Shown: positions 1 through 9,925 of the stretch, piece by piece
How positions within the stretch are numbered: the first letter of the stretch is position 1
Layout of the letters: every line of letters begins with the position of its first letter
Assembly: GCA_024276425.1 (NCBI GenBank)
Contig: JAJRXF010000104.1
Coordinates: 1-40,359 of the forward strand
Direction: 5' to 3'
Source of the DNA: Actinomycetes bacterium
GTDB lineage: Bacteria; Actinomycetota; Acidimicrobiia; Acidimicrobiales; SZUA-35
DNA: 40,359 bases
Position numbers and translations under genes: made by a program
Notes under the pieces: generated by a model
The model's input: the letters and a program-made list of their open reading frames with translations, nothing else
Told to the model about the DNA's origin: nothing
The model's database searches: none

Positions 1-300
1 CAGGAAACCGATTCCGGTGGCGTAGTGCCCGGCCGATGGCAGATCGGTCATGACTTCTTGGAAAAAGCGGTCGGGAATTTGGATCAAGATGCCCGCACCG
101 TCGCCGGTGTTGGGTTCGGCATTGGTCGCGCCGCGGTGCTGCATTCGACGCAGAGCATCAAGGCCAAGACGTACCATGGAATGAGTGGCCCGACCATGCA
201 GATCAGCCACAAAGCCGACACCGCAAGAGTCGTGCTCAAAAGCTGGATTGTAGAGGCCTTGGGCCGCGGGAAAGCCGGTAGGAATAGACAGAGAGCTCAC
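1..300 (-). CDS. gltB: Glutamate synthase large subunit, N-terminal fragment (class II glutaminase domain)
   Basis: The frame read leftwards from a GTG at 300 is open to the window edge, giving the first 100 residues. After a 25-residue propeptide it shows [20 protein letters not shown], with Cys26 the expected N-terminal nucleophile of the glutamine amidotransferase domain after propeptide removal. [19 protein letters not shown] and IQIPDRFF follow, both typical of GltB. The enzyme makes two glutamates from glutamine and 2-oxoglutarate in ammonium assimilation. The start is supported by an AGGAG-like ribosome site about seven bases upstream. It diverges from the aminopeptidase gene over about 120 bases. 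The 3' part, with the FMN and iron-sulfur domains, lies outside the window, so intactness cannot be judged. Confidence 0.9.
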   Translation of the reverse strand, partial: MSSLSIPTGFPAAQGLYNPAFEHDSCGVGFVADLHGRATHSMVRLGLDALRRMQHRGATNAEPNTGDGAGILIQIPDRFFQEVMTDLPSAGHYATGIGFL

Positions 301-421
301 GCAATTCTCCTGGTCTGGCTGCGGGGTTCCAGGCAGGGACAACACTGGCCCGGCCAAGGAGAAGGAAGCCCAACCCTAGCGGGAAATGATGGGCCAGTGC
401 TAACCCGCTACGGTTCTCTAG

Positions 422-1717
422 GTGACTGATACCCCCGATCTCCCCCCCGTCGCTACCTCCATCCTTGGTGATCTGGAGGCCTCTCCTACCCCATTTCACG
501 CGGTCCAGCACGCGGCGATGCTACTTAGCGCTGCTGGCTTCGATCATGTTGCCTTGGCTGCGCCGCTCCCACGAGAACGGGGACGATACTTCACTGTTTC
601 GGGAGGTGCAATGGTGGCCTGGGTCCTTCCGGAGAGCCCGGCTCCTTTCACCGTTGTCGGGACGCACACAGACTCGCCTAATCTTCGAGTTCGGGCCAAT
701 CCAGACGTTGTTTGCGCCGGATGGTCCCAACTCGGGGTCGAAACCTATGGCGGCCTTCTCTTGAACTCCTGGCTGGACCGTGATTTGGGCCTAGCGGGAC
801 GGGTATTCCTACGTGGCGAGGATTCGACCGAGATCAGCGAAGAGCTCATTCGAATTGATCAGCCAGTTCTTCGAATACCCCAACTTGCAATCCATCTCGA
901 TCGGGAGATCCGCGACAAGGGACTCAACCTCAATCCTCAGACCCACCTGACACCATTGTGGGCCCTGGACAACCTGGAGATGAACGCCTCCTTTGGCCAA
1001 TACCTTGCCAGCCAACTCGGAGCCCAATCCGAGCAGATCTTGTCCTGGGACATCATGGCCTTTGACACCCAAGGACCCGCGATCGTTGGCCGTGACGGTG
1101 ATTTGATCGCGTCGGCCAGGATAGACAACCTTTTCTCGACCTTCTGTGCGGTCCACGCGCTCGCAGAGGTGGCCAAGGAATCGTTGCCCTCCACGCCCGT
1201 GCTCGTGCTCTACGATCACGAAGAGATTGGCTCGGAATCCTCGACGGGGGCGTCAGGTTCGTTCCTGTCAGGTTTGCTGGAGCGGATTAGTGCCACCCTG
1301 GGCCGCGACCGAAACCAACACTTGCAGACTATGGCAGATTCCTTTGTGCTTTCAGTCGATGGGGCTCATGCCACTCATCCGAACTATGTCGACAAGCATG
1401 AGCCAAACCATCACATCAAGATGAACGGCGGCGTTGTTATCAAGCGGAACGCAAATCTTCGCTACGCCACCGACGGATTGGGTGAGGCCCGCTTTCGTGG
1501 AATCTGCGATCGAGCTGGCATCCCCGTGCAGGTCTACGTACACCGCAACGATCTGCCATGTGGCTCAACCATTGGTCCAGCGACCTCGGCAGAGTTGGCC
1601 GTGCCAACCGTTGACATTGGAGCACCACAGTTGGCGATGCACAGTATCCGAGAACTGGCTGGAGTGGCCGATGCTGACTATCTACACCAGGCGATTCGAG
1701 CAACCTGGCTGTCCTGA
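422..1717 (+). CDS. apeB: M18 family aminopeptidase (aspartyl aminopeptidase type)
   Basis: The 431-residue product is full length for family M18, cytosolic di-zinc exopeptidases that release N-terminal residues, often acidic, from peptides. The zinc ligands are recognisable: GTHTDSPNLRV (His82, Asp84), the bridging Asp in SARIDNLFS (Asp235), LYDHEEIGSESSTGA (Glu267/Glu268 region) and a late His in APQLAMHSIREL. The dodecamer-forming insert seen in M18 enzymes appears to be present between the two metal-site blocks. The GTG start has no convincing Shine-Dalgarno; CTCTAG directly precedes it, so a leaderless transcript is possible. It is divergent from gltB and followed, 143 bases later, by hppA in the same direction. 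Confidence 0.92.
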   Translation: MTDTPDLPPVATSILGDLEASPTPFHAVQHAAMLLSAAGFDHVALAAPLPRERGRYFTVSGGAMVAWVLPESPAPFTVVGTHTDSPNLRVRANPDVVCAGWSQLGVETYGGLLLNSWLDRDLGLAGRVFLRGEDSTEISEELIRIDQPVLRIPQLAIHLDREIRDKGLNLNPQTHLTPLWALDNLEMNASFGQYLASQLGAQSEQILSWDIMAFDTQGPAIVGRDGDLIASARIDNLFSTFCAVHALAEVAKESLPSTPVLVLYDHEEIGSESSTGASGSFLSGLLERISATLGRDRNQHLQTMADSFVLSVDGAHATHPNYVDKHEPNHHIKMNGGVVIKRNANLRYATDGLGEARFRGICDRAGIPVQVYVHRNDLPCGSTIGPATSAELAVPTVDIGAPQLAMHSIRELAGVADADYLHQAIRATWLS

Positions 1718-1860
1718 GTTAGGCAATTTGGACCTAGAGTTAGGGAATCATCAATGCTGGTGTTGTTCCGCCTAACCCAGAGCACTACGGTTGCCCGGGC
1801 GCTCGTGCACCTTTGTGTGTTTACGAGGCTGTTCGAATCCCGCCCCCAGAGGAGTAACGC

Positions 1861-3939
1861 GTGAGCGCTATCCCATACCTGGCCTTCCTATCGGCACTTG
1901 TTGCCCTGGGAGTCGCCTTCTTCTTCTACACCGACGTTAAAAGAGCCAGCCCCGGCAACGAACGCATGGTGTTTCTGATGACCGAAATCCAAAAAGGCGC
2001 CCGAGCCTTTTTGAAACAGGAGTACACCTGGGTATCAGGGTTTGTTGTCGTGATGATGGTGCTTGTCGCCGTGATGATCACCCCCCTGGCGGCCATTGCC
2101 TACCTTCTCGGTGCCCTTCTGTCCGGTGGTGCTGGCTATGTCGGCATGACCGTGGCAACCATGGCCAACGCTCGTACCACTGAGGCAGCCAAGAGCGGAC
2201 CGGGTAGGGCCCTCCCTATCGCTTTCCGAGGCGGAGCCGTCATGGGCTTCACCGTTGCTGGTTTTGCCCTCGGCGGACTGATGCTGACCTATATCGTCTT
2301 TGTTGACATCTTCGAGGTCGACAAGGCGTTCGAGATTCTGACTGCGTACGGCCTCGGCGGCTCGACCATTGCCCTGTTCTCCCGTGTTGGGGGTGGTATC
2401 TTCACCAAAGCCGCCGACGTCGGCGCCGACCTGGTCGGCAAGGTGGAGGCGGGGATCCCCGAAGACGACCCCCGCAACCCGGCCACTATTGCCGACAATG
2501 TTGGAGACAATGTCGGTGACGTTGCTGGCATGGGTGCGGACCTGTTCGAAAGTTACGCCGGATCAATCATCGCCCCAATCTCCTTGGTCGCCTTCTCCGC
2601 TGGTCTTCAGGCCGATGCCATTGGAGACAACTTCATGCGTCTTCTGGTCTTCCCGATGGCTATTGCTTTTGTGGGCATGGTTGCTTCGATCATCGGCTCG
2701 TTCCTGGTCCAGGGGGGCGAATCCACCGACTCCAAGGCCCTTTCCCGGGCACTTCACATGGGCACCAACGTGGCCATGGGCCTGACCACCGTGGCCACCA
2801 TTGCTGTGGCCTACGTGCTCTTCAGCGGCGACAATTTCGACAAACCCTATGGCCTAGGAATCTCCGTCGTCGGAGGTCTGATCGCGGGCTGGGCTCTGGG
2901 CAAAACCGCCGAGTACTATACCTCGGACCATTTCAGTCCGGTTAAGAAGATCGCCGAACAAACCCAAACCGGTCCGGCCACTACCGTGCTGAAGGGAATC
3001 TCGGTTGGCATGCTTTCTGTTGGCACCTCCGTTGCCATCCTTGTCATTGGCATCGCCGTAGCCTTCTGGGGTGGCGAGCAGACCCTTAGTGGCGATCTCG
3101 GTGGCATCTATGGCATCGCCGTAGCCGCCATTGGCATGTTGGCCACCACCGGCGTTGTGGTCTCCGTTGACGCCTATGGCCCCATTGCTGACAATGCGGG
3201 CGGCATCGCCGAAATGGCCGAACTCGATCCCTCGGTGCGTGAAGTGACCGATGCCCTTGACTCTCTCGGTAACACAACTGCCGCGGTAGCCAAGGGATTC
3301 GCAGTTGGCTCCGCCGCCTTGACTGCCCTGGCCCTGTTTAAGAGTTTCCAGTTCGCCATCGACCAGGCCGATGGCACAGTCAGTTTGGATGTTGGCCGGG
3401 TTGATGTCTTTATCGGCCTGTTCATCGGCTCCATGCTCCCCTTCGTCTTCGCCGCCCTGACCATCGACGCTGTGGGCCGTGCCGCGCATGAGATGATCGA
3501 AGAAGTTCGTCGTCAGTTCCGAGAGATTCCCGGGCTGCGTGAGGGCAAACCTGGCGTCATCCCCGACTCTGCTCGCTGTGTCGCAATTTCCACCACTGCC
3601 TCACTCAAGGAAATGATTATCCCTGGTGCTCTTGCCGTCGTCGTTCCCCTGGTGGTTGGTTTTATCGACGTCGACACCCTTGGAGGCTTGCTGGCGGGCT
3701 CCCTGGTAACGGGCTTTGCCTTGGCCATCTTCATGGCAAATGCTGGCGGAGCCTGGGACAACGCCAAGAAGTACATTGAGGCTGGTGCCGAGGGCGGCCA
3801 GGGTTCTGACAGTCACAAGGCCGCCGTTGTTGGCGACACTGTTGGAGACCCGTTCAAAGACACCTCAGGACCAGCCATGAACATCCTGCTCAAGGTGATG
3901 ACCATCGTGAGCCTGGTTTTCGCCAGCGCCTTCGTATAG
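1861..3939 (+). CDS. hppA: Membrane-bound ion-pumping pyrophosphatase, K+-dependent type
   Basis: This 692-residue, strongly hydrophobic protein (about 16 membrane segments) hydrolyses cytosolic pyrophosphate and couples it to H+ or Na+ export. The Asp-rich substrate site is intact: EDDPRNPATIADNVGDNVGDVAGMGADLFE in two pieces, and later GDTVGDPFKDTSGPAMNILL. The segment GNTTAAVAKGF has Ala where K+-independent enzymes carry Lys (GNTTKA...), so by the established family rule it should need K+. Whether it pumps H+ or Na+ was not resolved. A GAGGAG ribosome site sits about seven bases before the GTG start. It may form an operon with the GDH-like gene 31 bases downstream. K+ dependence fits a genome that also carries TrkAH. 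Confidence 0.95.
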   Translation: MSAIPYLAFLSALVALGVAFFFYTDVKRASPGNERMVFLMTEIQKGARAFLKQEYTWVSGFVVVMMVLVAVMITPLAAIAYLLGALLSGGAGYVGMTVATMANARTTEAAKSGPGRALPIAFRGGAVMGFTVAGFALGGLMLTYIVFVDIFEVDKAFEILTAYGLGGSTIALFSRVGGGIFTKAADVGADLVGKVEAGIPEDDPRNPATIADNVGDNVGDVAGMGADLFESYAGSIIAPISLVAFSAGLQADAIGDNFMRLLVFPMAIAFVGMVASIIGSFLVQGGESTDSKALSRALHMGTNVAMGLTTVATIAVAYVLFSGDNFDKPYGLGISVVGGLIAGWALGKTAEYYTSDHFSPVKKIAEQTQTGPATTVLKGISVGMLSVGTSVAILVIGIAVAFWGGEQTLSGDLGGIYGIAVAAIGMLATTGVVVSVDAYGPIADNAGGIAEMAELDPSVREVTDALDSLGNTTAAVAKGFAVGSAALTALALFKSFQFAIDQADGTVSLDVGRVDVFIGLFIGSMLPFVFAALTIDAVGRAAHEMIEEVRRQFREIPGLREGKPGVIPDSARCVAISTTASLKEMIIPGALAVVVPLVVGFIDVDTLGGLLAGSLVTGFALAIFMANAGGAWDNAKKYIEAGAEGGQGSDSHKAAVVGDTVGDPFKDTSGPAMNILLKVMTIVSLVFASAFV

Positions 3940-3970
3940 GCCTTGATGCCCGGCTCCGTGGCACAATGAC

Positions 3971-4879
3971 GTGGTGACAATTCAGAATCTCGAACTGAGC
4001 CCTTCGTTTGTGGTTGTCGATATTGATGGTCAGCCCGCTACCGGGCTGGTGCGTTTGGCCCGAAAGATCCTTCACTCCAGCGCTACCAGCATGGCCCGCA
4101 GCGCCACCTATAGCTTCGCTTCCTTTGGGATCAAGCGCAGTGGAGCCTCCGGCGGCATCAATGCCCAAGGGGACGAGATCGAATCAGCGCTGGCTTCATT
4201 CCTTTCTGAAATCGAGCCTTCGGTCAAGGCGGGAGATCTTCACCTGGACCCAGCCAAGGGCATACCCAGCGGTGCCTTCTCCAACCTGCAAGAGATGTCA
4301 GGCCGTCGGACCGAGGGCCTGCAACCCGACAACCAAGCCGAGGGCGTCGTTGCCGCCACCCGATGGGCCCTTGGCGGAGACCTAGATGGCCGGAGCGTGG
4401 CCATAGAGGGTGCCACTCACGGTGCAGTCCCCCGGGCGATCGCCACCAAACTGATACAACAGGGTGCCACCATTGTTGAGGTAGATGGGCTGGACGAGAA
4501 GCCCTGGCTCATTTGGGGGGCACAAGCCGATGCCATTGTGTGCGGATCCAAGCTTGGCGTGCTCAATCACGCTGGGACACGCTTCATCAAAGCCAAGGCA
4601 ATTGTTCCTTGGGCTACGACACCAGTAACAACCAAGGCGTTCGCCAACCTGCAACGAGCCAATGTTCGGGTTATTCCCGACTTTGTCAGCGCCGCCGGCT
4701 CTCTCGTCGGCGGCTATATCGGCCCAAAGGATCCCTCGGTGTCCGATCAGATCGTGACAATCTTGAGTGAGTCGGACGAGCATCCCGATGGTGTGCTTCT
4801 TGGTGCCTGCTACCGGGCCGAGTCATTTCTGGGTTCCTGGATAGACAAACTCCCATTTGGTAGACCCCTCGCTTCTTGA
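3971..4879 (+). CDS. Glutamate/leucine dehydrogenase-like protein without the catalytic lysines
   Basis: The 302-residue product resembles the amino-acid dehydrogenase superfamily. Residues 25-65 (GLVRLARK ... MARSATYSF ... SGASGGIN) align with the substrate block of Leu/Glu dehydrogenases, and VAIEGATHGAVPRAIATKL followed by VIPDFVSAAGSLVGGY matches the Rossmann domain and the NAD-side asparagine-type segment. The lysines normally found in MTYK and GGGKG are Ser44 and Ser60 here, and the protein is about 60-140 residues shorter than true dehydrogenases. Oxidative deamination by the usual mechanism is therefore unlikely; a regulatory, NAD-sensing or altered-substrate role is inferred, not shown. 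Two adjacent GTG codons (3971, 3974) could start it. It follows hppA closely. Confidence 0.6.
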   Translation: MVTIQNLELSPSFVVVDIDGQPATGLVRLARKILHSSATSMARSATYSFASFGIKRSGASGGINAQGDEIESALASFLSEIEPSVKAGDLHLDPAKGIPSGAFSNLQEMSGRRTEGLQPDNQAEGVVAATRWALGGDLDGRSVAIEGATHGAVPRAIATKLIQQGATIVEVDGLDEKPWLIWGAQADAIVCGSKLGVLNHAGTRFIKAKAIVPWATTPVTTKAFANLQRANVRVIPDFVSAAGSLVGGYIGPKDPSVSDQIVTILSESDEHPDGVLLGACYRAESFLGSWIDKLPFGRPLAS

Positions 4880-4923
4880 AGACTCTCGCTTCTTAAGGAC
4901 CCCCGGCTTCTTAAGGACGGGCA
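4871..4923. repeat. Three tandem 17-18 bp repeats at a convergent gene end
   Basis: GCTTCTTGAAGACTCTC, GCTTCTTAAGGACCCCCG and GCTTCTTAAGGACGGGCA follow one another without gaps. The array spans the last codons and stop of the GDH-like gene and supplies the TAA stop (minus strand, 4911-4913) of the converging secreted protein gene. It looks like a slippage expansion. No hairpin with a T-run is obvious, so it is not called a terminator. Confidence 0.7.
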
Positions 4924-7016
4924 GGAGATACCAAAACCTCGACCGCACCTACCTCCAGGGCGGCCAGGTAGTCTCCAAGACCACCATTGTCGAGCACAGA
5001 CGACCACAACTGCTGCTCGTCAGTGCTGGGGGAACGACCGAGCCAACTGTTCGAAGCCACCACCAGGCGAGGAAGCACCGACTGGGCTTGGCGATGTTCA
5101 TCAGATTCGGACACCTCCACCAGGATTCGCCCCCTCATGTCGCCACTGGCCAAGCGTTGCATCCAATATCGGTGACCGGCAGGTTCGGGGCTGCGACCAA
5201 GGATCGCCCGATAGATGAACTCGATAAAGCTTTCGTCATCGGGGAAAGGCCCAAGCTCTGATCGCGTCGTAGCTAGAAATTCGCTGGCCACCGTCTGCAG
5301 CCCAATTCCGATTTGCAACCGATCGACCCAAAAGGCGAGGCCTTCCGGGTCTGGGACTCGGTCGAGCAGCCCAAGATAGAGGCGAGCAATAGCCTCCTTC
5401 TCACGAGTTTCGGGCGAGTCGAAGACTTCCACAATGGCATCACCTAAGTCGCCGGATCGACTCAAACGAACAAAGTTATCCATCTCCTCCTGGGTTGGTT
5501 CGCGGCCCAACAGACGGCTATAGACCCCCTGAACCCGTCCTTCTCCCGCCCCAGTTTCAAGCAACAGGAGGGGCCTACTGCGCGTCAGCCCCTCACCAAT
5601 AGTGTCCTCGGTTCGGATCTCGATCTCATAAAGAACTCCGTTCTCGATCCCCTCGATCGAGACCTGCCTGCTCAAGGCGAGGAGTGGTTCGTAGGCCAAC
5701 CTTCGCCCCAGGTTTCCGAACGGATCACTCACTACCTTAAGAACACGGATCTTGAACGAGGTCGGAGGAACGCCCTCGCGAAGTTCAACGGGTTTCACCG
5801 CCAGTTGGATCCGGTTGTCGCCCGACCGAACCCAATCCAGCGTCAAGGTGATCGGGGCTTCTTCCAAAGACCAGCCAATGGCCTGCATCACCGCCGAGGT
5901 GGCCCGGTCTACCGAACGGACACGTAATTCGGCTTCGATATAGGGTGTCATCAGGGCAAATGGACTTCCGGGCGGATACCGATACTCATCGAGGTGAGAA
6001 AAGGAGCTGCCTTCGTCCCACTCGAATGGAGCTTCAAGCTCTACCAAGGGACCGAGAATCGTGTCGAACCAGAGTTTGCTCGAAAGGGTGGCCCCGAGAT
6101 CACCCACTTCAACTGGGGTCGAATCTTCCTGAGCGCAACCAACGAGCCGTTCCACAGTGCATCGTCTACTAAAGAGGTCATAGATCATTGGGGTGTCGGC
6201 ATCACTTGGCCAGGCCAGGTTTCCGTCCTCATCTAGTTCAGCTGATCCAATGAAACCGAGGCCGTGGCCAAACTCGTGCAACAAGGTTGTTTGGAGGTCA
6301 ATGGCCTCCTCAAGAAAGGGAGCATCTCCGAGAGGTTCCTCACCAATAATCCAGCCCCCCGAGTCCGATCCAGCCGTGGCATTGAGCACAAGAACAATCT
6401 CGCCAGGTTCGGAAGAATCACACTCGTTCCGAGGCGTGTGGTCCAACCCAAGGAGCTCATTCGCCAGGGCAACCGGATAGCGAGCCTCGGGTCGAGGCAA
6501 TTCCGAGTCTTGAACAAATACCGTTGGACCTGCCGCTCCCAGAATGACGGGATCTCCTAGTTCCAGCCAGTAGATGTCAATTTCAATCTGGGGACCCCTC
6601 AAATCCAGGGTCTCGTCCCAGCGGGCTGCGGCACTCAAGGCCTCCCGCCGAACTGGTTGGGGCACACTGGAATTGAAACACAATCGAATCTGACCGGAGG
6701 GAGTCTGGGAGTTGAGCCCGAGAAACGCGGGGTTCGCTTGGGAGTGAGGTTCCAAGTCGTTCTGGTCCGTATCAGCGCCTGCGGCCGTGGCCATGGCGGA
6801 TAAAACATCTTCTTGTCCAACAGCGCTGGACCCGACTCCTGTAGTCATATCGATGATGAGCCGGCCCTGGAAAGAGGCAAAATCAAACCAAGGCATTGGC
6901 TCAGACGATGTTGCGCTGGCCGCCGGTGAAAAGCCAAGAATGATGGCGCCAAGGCCAAGCCAGAGGAGCACGAGAGGGCGATTCGAACCGTCGGTTCTGC
7001 CGCCCTGTTCCTTCAT
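4911..7016 (-). CDS. Secreted HExxH metalloprotease-like protein with C-terminal DUF4214 repeats
   Basis: The 701-residue product begins with a Sec signal peptide (basic start, hydrophobic residues 14-29, ASA near 33-35). Residues 245-256 read LLHEFGHGLGFI, an HExxH zinc site (His247, Glu248, His251), but the position expected for the third metzincin histidine (257) is Gly, so the third ligand must be elsewhere or the site is degenerate. A fibronectin-III-like segment lies near residues 400-490. At least two DUF4214 units follow (VYSRLLGREPTQEEM..., LYLGLLDRVPDPEGLAFWVD, IYRAILGRSPEPAGHRYWM), a module common in surface or exported proteins. The start codon overlaps the stop of the upstream PLP enzyme (ATGA), so it is the last gene of a three-gene operon. 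A role in cell-surface proteolysis is inferred. Confidence 0.75.
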   Translation of the reverse strand: MKEQGGRTDGSNRPLVLLWLGLGAIILGFSPAASATSSEPMPWFDFASFQGRLIIDMTTGVGSSAVGQEDVLSAMATAAGADTDQNDLEPHSQANPAFLGLNSQTPSGQIRLCFNSSVPQPVRREALSAAARWDETLDLRGPQIEIDIYWLELGDPVILGAAGPTVFVQDSELPRPEARYPVALANELLGLDHTPRNECDSSEPGEIVLVLNATAGSDSGGWIIGEEPLGDAPFLEEAIDLQTTLLHEFGHGLGFIGSAELDEDGNLAWPSDADTPMIYDLFSRRCTVERLVGCAQEDSTPVEVGDLGATLSSKLWFDTILGPLVELEAPFEWDEGSSFSHLDEYRYPPGSPFALMTPYIEAELRVRSVDRATSAVMQAIGWSLEEAPITLTLDWVRSGDNRIQLAVKPVELREGVPPTSFKIRVLKVVSDPFGNLGRRLAYEPLLALSRQVSIEGIENGVLYEIEIRTEDTIGEGLTRSRPLLLLETGAGEGRVQGVYSRLLGREPTQEEMDNFVRLSRSGDLGDAIVEVFDSPETREKEAIARLYLGLLDRVPDPEGLAFWVDRLQIGIGLQTVASEFLATTRSELGPFPDDESFIEFIYRAILGRSPEPAGHRYWMQRLASGDMRGRILVEVSESDEHRQAQSVLPRLVVASNSWLGRSPSTDEQQLWSSVLDNGGLGDYLAALEVGAVEVLVSPARP

Positions 7017-8227
7017 TGCGGGGTCATCTCGCCTTCGACCAAGCTGCGATCCACTCCGGTGACCAAGACCACCGCCGTCGTCGTCCGTTGCTGCTCATCG
7101 ACCTTGTCGGCCAGAAGCCCCGCTAGTCCGGCGGCACCGGTGGCATCGGGTGGGGGGCTGATTTGTTTTCGCAGCATGTCTGTGGCCCGCACAAAATCCT
7201 CTTCACTGGCTAGAACAGGCCAGCCGCCACTCCTCAGTTGATGAAAGAGCAGAGGCTGCCAATCGTAGGTGATGTCGTCCAGAATGCCCGAGGCGACGCT
7301 GCTTGGGGGCACTGGCCAGGGCTCCATGGCATCGGCATTGGCCGAAATCAGATCTCGCAGTTGTTCTGCTGAGTCTAAACCCACGCCAGGAGTCGAGGCG
7401 ACAGAGATACCAACGCGATTGCGGATCCGTTCCCACATGGCTACATAGGGGTGTGCATTCCTCGATTGAACCGGATGTAGGCGAAGGGCGACACCGGCCG
7501 CCGTGAGGCCGTCCATGGTCGCCGCACCAAGGGCTCCCCCGCCCACCTGGATGTAAATATCTTCCGCCCGGGTTGGGCCGGACAGCAAACCTGCACGCTC
7601 CAACTGCTCGGCCAACTCAAATCCAAGGGTCCTTCCACCGTCGATCACATGAGGACTAGTTGGACCCTGAACGGTGAAGGCCTCAGCGCCGGAATCAATG
7701 GCGCGATCTAGCTCGGCCATACAAGGGTCTCCCACTTGGCCAGCCGACCGCTTGCACACCTCGATGATCGCGCCCAAACGTTCCAAATCACCCAGAACTC
7801 TGGGATCGGCGTCTACGGGAACGAAAACTCGAAGGGAACGGTTGGCTGCATTGGCCAGGGTGGCCGCACCAAGTGCTGCATTGCCACAAGAAGCGATGGC
7901 CAGCTCCCCTGGAGGCTCTCGACCCACACGCTCGTCGATCGTTAGCCGGAGTAGAAGACCAAAGAGATGGCGGGCCTTATGTGATCCAGCGACGTTGGCG
8001 GTTTCGACCTTGCCAACTATTGGTCTCGGCATCTTGCTTTGGATCCCAACCAGGGGCGTCTCTCGAAACCCAATACCCGAAGACGAAACGAGTTGGTCAT
8101 CAAGTTCCCCGACGATCTTGACATACCCAGCGTCGCTGAGTCCGACGTCGAGCGCGTGTCGATAGACATCAAGATGCTGGCGGTGTTTGACAAAGGTCAG
8201 TTGCTCATCGTGGTCCGACACCGACAC
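7013..8227 (-). CDS. Fold-type-II PLP enzyme, threonine synthase/diaminopropionate lyase-like
   Basis: The protein (about 404 residues from the proposed start) has the fold-type-II PLP signature: ETPLV entry, NVAGSHKARHLFG with the Schiff-base lysine, ASCGNAALGAATLA as the Asn-containing phosphate/substrate loop, and IQVGGGALGAATMDGL as the Gly-rich loop. This is the architecture of threonine synthase, serine/threonine dehydratase and related beta-eliminating enzymes; the substrate cannot be assigned. The frame is open upstream to 8539, but that part is antisense-like overlap with the preceding gene. GTG 8227 (or TTG 8242) starts just after or at the upstream stop, giving translational coupling. 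It overlaps the next gene by four bases. Note HHARH-type spacing is normal for a PLP lysine flanked by His. Confidence 0.8.
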   Translation of the reverse strand: MSVSDHDEQLTFVKHRQHLDVYRHALDVGLSDAGYVKIVGELDDQLVSSSGIGFRETPLVGIQSKMPRPIVGKVETANVAGSHKARHLFGLLLRLTIDERVGREPPGELAIASCGNAALGAATLANAANRSLRVFVPVDADPRVLGDLERLGAIIEVCKRSAGQVGDPCMAELDRAIDSGAEAFTVQGPTSPHVIDGGRTLGFELAEQLERAGLLSGPTRAEDIYIQVGGGALGAATMDGLTAAGVALRLHPVQSRNAHPYVAMWERIRNRVGISVASTPGVGLDSAEQLRDLISANADAMEPWPVPPSSVASGILDDITYDWQPLLFHQLRSGGWPVLASEEDFVRATDMLRKQISPPPDATGAAGLAGLLADKVDEQQRTTTAVVLVTGVDRSLVEGEMTPQ

Positions 8228-8234
8228 CTCTGCG

Positions 8235-9746
<1,512 letters not shown>

Positions 9747-9925
9747 GTCCTGTACCTCCACGAGGCTCGACAATAGCGCAGACAAGGCGCTCCACCCCCA
9801 CTCAAAAGTCAGATATTTCGACCTTCGGCTTCTCGTTTGGACCACTCGGCGCCGTCAGGTTCAATGCCAATCACACCAGACGATAGAGTGGGCCCTCAAG
9901 ACGGGCGAGCAGTGGAGAACTAACA

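Noticed and set aside
1831-1855. GTTCGAATCCCGCC, resembling a tRNA T-arm 3' half
   Set aside because: The 5' half of the T-stem does not pair and no other tRNA arms are found upstream; chance match.
2854-3489. 211-residue minus-strand open frame rich in Gly/Asp/His
   Set aside because: Antisense shadow of hppA with composition typical of reversed membrane-protein codons.
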